Of a stretch of 64,000 bases of DNA, positions 59,301 through 64,000 are shown one piece after another (position 1 is the stretch's first letter; every line of letters starts with the position of its first letter). The notes below the pieces were generated by a model. It was not told the DNA's origin, did not search any database, and saw only the letters and a list, made by a program, of their open reading frames with translations. Position numbers and translations under genes: made by a program. The stretch is from Oscheius tipulae (lineage: Eukaryota; Nematoda; Chromadorea; Rhabditida; Rhabditidae): the NCBI GenBank assembly GCA_037178975.1, contig JASJZH010000002.1, positions 6,685,501 to 6,749,500 of the forward strand. Direction: 5' to 3'.

Positions 59301-62300
59301 TCTATCTCTTTGTCTCCATGTCTCTTACCAATATTGAAAGAGATAGAGATGGCTCCAACAACCATCAAGAAGATCGTTCCAGGACCCAAAATCGACGAGA
59401 CGAGCATGATGATCTGGTAGAAGATGTACCAGATGGAGATGCTCTCATTGACAGAGACGACGTTCTTGTAATCCTTGAGCAGATCGTAGATGTTGGCAAT
59501 CGTCGACGGAATCCATCTCCTTCTCTGGTTGAAGAACTCATTGAATCCCTCAGGAGCAAAGGTTAGAGCGTCTGAGGCAGCACAGTATTCGACCCTGTAA
59601 CCCCGTTGCAGAAGTAGAGTACAGAGCCAGCGATCTTCTCCTTGATCCCATTGAATGTAGTCCTTAGGTTCTTCAGACTTCGAAGCATATTTTCTGGTCA
59701 CATTATCGTCCATCAGAGCATAACTACGGAACAGAGAGAAGCAGCCAGGAGAACACATGACACATCCTATCATGTGCTCAGTTGCCTTCTGCAGCCAATG
59801 TCCGACGGCGTATTCGAACTTCTGGTACCAAACCTAGAAGAAGCTTGTGCGGAACCTTCTTGTGTACTATTCTATACTATTCAATTGACGATATTCGACA
59901 GTATGAACTGTAATCGACGGTATAAAGACAGACATAACCGTAGGTCCACTGCAATATTAAGAGTCAGATCCTCAGCCTAAGTGAGGAAACTGCTACTAAG
60001 TGCTAAGCGCTTATAACTTTGCAGGTACCTAGCAAACATTCCCTTTCAATCTCGTAGACTGCACTTCAAACCTACATTTGAAAGTGAAAAGCAGAATCAT
60101 AATATACGATATGAGGCAGAGACCTTCTGGCAAGAGGGTCAGAAACTCAACACGCTAGCTTAATGTTTTAAAGACTGGAAAACGGAGCTTACATTGGAAC
60201 TAGCCTTAATCACAGTGGAAATTTTCTCCCTGTTTTTCTATACAACCTACCATGAGTCCGCTTCCTCTGGGATGAATTCTTCCACAAGCTGCTCCAAGTC
60301 TTCTGTTCTTCTTCATCAAATCGACTAACATGTGCACACATTGCGGTGTGAAGTCTACATCTCCGTCCAGGGTCAAAATGAAGGTGTTTTCCGATATCAG
60401 TTCCTTTCTGTTCTGCTCCTCGACCTTCATCATTAGTCTGTAGCCCAAGAGGTAGTACAGGTACATGACCTGACTCCATCTCTTCCTGATCCTGATCTTG
60501 TTCTTGTCCTTCAGATGAATGGTCAGCTTGTTCTTTCCGGGCAGAATGTATGAGAGACGTCCTCCGTAGGGGGTTTTGCACTTCTTCGGAGGCTTCAACC
60601 GCATTTGTGTCTGGTGGACAGCGCTAAAGAAACTTCTAAAGGGGGAAGGAAGAAAAGTTACCTGGCTGCCTGGTCAATGACCTCAATGATCTGCTTGACG
60701 AACTTGTTGATCACTGGCTCTCCATACTCATTGGTCTCAAAGGAATCGTCCACGAAGATATGGGCTTCGAACTCGTAGTAGTCCGGGTCGATGACCTGAA
60801 ACAGAACCAGTAACTATCACTGTCTCTGCAAATAACCTTGAGATACTTTTGAGCGTTCCTTCTAGCGCACTGATCCTCGTCCATTCTAAAGATACTCTTC
60901 AGCATACAGGTCATCTCATGAGCCGTCTCATGCCACATGGTAGCACAAACGTAGATTTTGGTAATGGCATCGGCTCCAGAGGCACTGTCACTGGAATCGG
61001 TAGATTCATTGGTATACTGTTTCCGTCTCTCTGTCTCTCTTTCTGTCGCTTACCGGATCAGTCCATTCTCCACTCGTGAACTGCTAACAGAACAGACAGA
61101 CGGTGGTGGTTTGGAAAATCCTCCTGGGATGGTCTCATAGGTCATTGACGAGTCCTCCTGTTCGAATTCCAGATCCTCAGCTTTGATCTTGGCCTTGTCA
61201 TCCCGTCTTCTGTTGAAGGCCAGGGACTGATCCACAAAGGCTCCGATGTAGTACGGCAAGATGAAGAGCTTCTCTGAGCGAGCCAATCGTTCGTGTTTCG
61301 GAGTCCACAGATGGATTGTGATCCAGATTTGCGAGACGAGCCATGTCAGCCAGATCCAGGTTTGTGGAGTGAGGGCAAAGGAAGAGAAGGAGGTGTAGCT
61401 GCCGGAGCAGCGCCAGAAAAGTTCCTTTGTCAGGAAGTTGGTCATGTGACAGGAGTCAACGACTCGAAGAGAACAGACGCTGGAGAGAAAGAGTACAGCT
61501 CCGGGAACCGAGAGAGCAATAGGGAGGGCGAAGCCAAGGCGCTGCATCATTACCTGAAACTCTTGTTTCAATCTGTCTGTCAATCTGTCTCTTTTTCTCA
61601 ATGTCTCATTGTCTCTCTGTCTTTCTGTCTCTCAGTCTCTATCAAGCTACCCACCTTACAAGCAAACTTGCTGCTATGATAGCAAGTGAAGACGGCTGCG
61701 ACTTGTACCAGGACAATCCACAAGGCATCGTAGGGAGATGTAAACTGGTTCAGCTCGACATAGCTCCCGTAGACACTGAAAGCCGATGGCAGAGGCTCTT
61801 CTTCTTCCTCAACCACAGCTGCTCTCTTGGCTCTCAGAGCCAGATCATCCGCATCGACGACAGTCGGTCCATTCTCCGGTTGCCAGGGCTTCTTCGTGGT
61901 GTGAGTGGGTCTAACGGGGGCTTCTTCCTCTCCGGCATCACCTCCCATCCCTCCGTAGCTATTCATTCGCTCGAGGAACTTGTCCTGCATGGTGTTGTTC
62001 AGATTGTGTCCGGTGATTGTGATCAGCTTCTCGCCAAACGGATCCTTCTGGAAGAGAGGGTCCCGGCCCATTCTGGCTGTCATGAACAGGAACATGCATG
62101 CTACGTAAATGCACATCTTCCAGAGACTGACGAAGGCATAGGTCTTGGATCTTCTCTCAGAAAGACGACTGGCGAAGCGAGCTAGTCCACGGATTGGCGG
62201 GAAGACAGACTCGGAGTGGACAAAATTCTGCCACCAGGCTAAGGAGATCAGTGTCAGGGCAACCGGGATGCTGAAGCTGTGCTTTTGGAGGTTTGGAATG

Positions 62301-63384
62301 AATGTCGGCAGGGCCCAGAAGCCGGTACTTTGGGCTCCAATGGCGATGATGTCGATGACAACCAGGAACAGGGAGCCGGCCTTGGCTGGTCGACTGATGA
62401 GAGACAGAACGGCGGGAATGAAACACATTCCGTTGGTCAGTTGGGAGGCTAAAGTGTGATTGACAGAGAGATAGAGAGACAGTACCTGTTACGACATCTA
62501 GGTCTGGGAAGACCTTGAAAACGAGGATTCCTACTCCGACTGCGTGAAGGGACTCGACGATCAGGACCTGAAAACGGGAATGAGTCTCTCTATCTATTTC
62601 GCCCCTGATATCCTCTCAATATTTCCCTGTATTTGTGTCTCTGTCACTCTTGTTCTGTTAGCAAAACTTATGTTTGGTCTGGTAGCATTAGACGTTTCTA
62701 TATCTCTCTGTCTCTATGTCCCCCTGTCTCCCTGTCTCCTTGTTTCCCTGTCGCTCTGTCTCGCTACCTCTCTGTCTCTCTGTCTATCTTCTCCAACCTC
62801 TGCCACCCACCACGACAAACTGCATCAATGTCGGCCGTTTGACATTTTTGAAGAGTGTCCTGTGAAGAGACCTGACAAAACACATGGCCTCCGGAGCGCA
62901 GAGAGCCAACAAGGTAGCCCAGACCCACTTGACCACATGGCGCTGTTCAATATACACCTGAAAAAGGAACTGTGGATATTTTGACAGAGAGACTGACCGT
63001 ATTCCATTGAGCTTCTGGGATTTTGTCGCGGCAGATGGTCATGTTCTGCCCACCCCAGCCGATGGCCGAGGTCATGAGAAGGAAGGAACTTTTGGCCACA
63101 ACTGCCGAGCCCAATGTGAGCAATAATAACACAACAAATGTGCATAGTTTGAGAACTTGTAGGGAGGCATCGTGCCAAAATCCTGAAAAAACGTGTTTTG
63201 CATAGAGGGAGACGGTACCATGGCCTATCCTGTCCGGTTTGGGAGGCAGTAATCGGAATATGTCCCATCCTTTGTTTTCGATTACGGTTCTGGAAGCAGA
63301 TTGATTTGACCCCGGTATGTTTCTGGCCTGAACGTTCTTTTCTTCCGATACAATCGCCTCTGGCGGCTCGGCCACTGTTCGCAA
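56319..63384 (-). CDS. chitin synthase (nematode type A), 5' end unresolved
   Basis: A multi-pass GT2 enzyme making chitin for eggshell or pharyngeal cuticle (C. elegans CHS-1/CHS-2). N-terminal part: KGWDIFRLLPPKPDRI (about 63260) and helices such as LKLCTFVVLLLLTLGSAVVA and SLFLVVIDIIAIGAQSTGFW. An acidic linker (VVEEEEEPLPS, about 61800) and more helices follow. Catalytic motifs: ATMWHETAHEMTCMLKSI (about 60935), HIFVDDSFE (about 60750), LTLDGDVDF (DGD 60359-60367), the EDR of QGEDRWLC (59630-59638) and QRRRW (59513-59527). A second transmembrane bundle follows. A charged helical region with RLTEKINELTRKVDRLN may form a coiled coil, then DKYLSPFSLDSKE and further helices (about 57490-57180). 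A basic tail ends at TAA 56319-56321. No start codon fits upstream of 63384, so the first exon(s) are missing or lie beyond the window. Confidence 0.93.
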
Positions 63385-64000
63385 ACAGCTCTAATCCCAA
63401 TAGCAAGCGCTCTTCTCAATAAAAATTCGCATGCAGCCAACAAGCCCATTGGAAGATGAGACAAACAGACATACTCACTTTCCAGTACTTTTTGGTATTT
63501 CCACCTAATGTGTCTGTCTACCCATTGTTCTGTTCCCGAACAAGTCACCCCTAGTTGGTCAATAGAACACAGTTACGGGAGAAGGTCTGAGTGACCCTTT
63601 AAGACACTGCTCTCGGCTGGATAGAGACGAGTAAACAGGCATGTAAAAAAGGACTGAACATTGATTTTGGGGTAGGACACCGTCGGACACAGCGACAGGC
63701 ACAGGGTTTTGAGCATCAGTGGTACTGTCGCGCGCCATAAAGTCTTTTCAGCTCGAAGAACGTATTTGCTAACAAAATGATATTCTGAAAAGTTGTAGAG
63801 AGATCAAGGGCTACACCCTTGCAGAACATTGTGGCAAAATCAAAATAACATCCCGAAAAGTGGGTTTGGAAATGCGGGTGAGGGCTGGGGTATGTTGAAA
63901 GCAGACTTCGAGGGTTCAGAAAGAGGACGGTAGCTTTGGTTCAAGAGAGCGAATGAGAGAGAAAGACAGAGTATTGCAAGAGACAAAAAGTTCAAGTAAA
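63385..64000. other. region upstream of known chitin synthase exons
   Basis: A frame with EQWVDRHIRWKYQKVLE at about 63545-63480 ends near a GTGAGT-like donor and might be an upstream exon, but it has no ATG. A copy of the ACTTTGCARAACAT-type repeat lies at 63779-63830. Confidence 0.3.

Overview
The window is nuclear DNA from a nematode. It holds five genes of the nematode-expanded transthyretin-like (TTL) secreted family, a type-A chitin synthase, an NRF-6-type acyltransferase and a C. elegans-like gene set. Most introns are short (about 30-60 nt) and end in TTTCAG. Several start codons lie just downstream of an intron-type acceptor, as expected if spliced leaders are used, but no spliced leader can be seen in genomic DNA. 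Exon structures were assembled by hand from open frames, splice signals and remembered family sequences; no database search was possible.

Layout. 0.2-2.4 kb: NRF-6-like acyltransferase (+, 5' partial). 3.7-5.6 kb: alanine-glyoxylate aminotransferase (+). 6.0-8.1 kb: proteasome lid subunit RPN12/PSMD8 (+, with an apparent frameshift). 8.5-12.1 kb: Mediator subunit MED26-like (-). 13.6-15.7 kb: IFT43 (+), whose last intron contains a broken, antisense GILT-like gene. 15.8-18.1 kb: GT10 alpha-1,3-fucosyltransferase (+), about 130 bp behind IFT43. 18.7-21.4 kb: exon-like pieces I could not assemble. 22.0-24.9 kb: HDAC3-like deacetylase (-). 25.3-30.7 kb: ARID2/BAF200 (-). 32.0-33.2 kb: a nearly perfect 1.24 kb foldback element. 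33.8-34.9 kb: unknown secreted protein (+). 35.3-37.4 kb: dihydropyrimidinase (-). 38-45 kb: a mosaic of a MITE, an RTE retrotransposon, an inverted copy of a TTL gene, an old foldback element and importin-like exons. 46.6-48.5 kb: PGAM5 (+). 48.7-55.9 kb: the TTL cluster. 56.3-63.4 kb: chitin synthase (-, 5' end unresolved).

Most of the recognised genes are housekeeping or chromatin genes (MED26, HDAC3, ARID2, RPN12) and metabolic enzymes (AGXT, DPYS). The TTL cluster and chitin synthase are the lineage-specific part: extracellular proteins and chitin for eggshell or pharynx. Same-strand pairs with small gaps (IFT43 then FUT, PGAM5 then TTL-1) fit nematode operons.

The accessory DNA is varied. 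It includes two foldback elements of different age, a 29-bp-TIR MITE, an RTE element with one frameshift, several short dispersed repeat families and scattered tRNA-like fragments. Single-base lesions in RPN12, the GILT-like gene and the RTE element could be real decay or residual assembly indels. I found no bacterial-type system, CRISPR array or clear rRNA.
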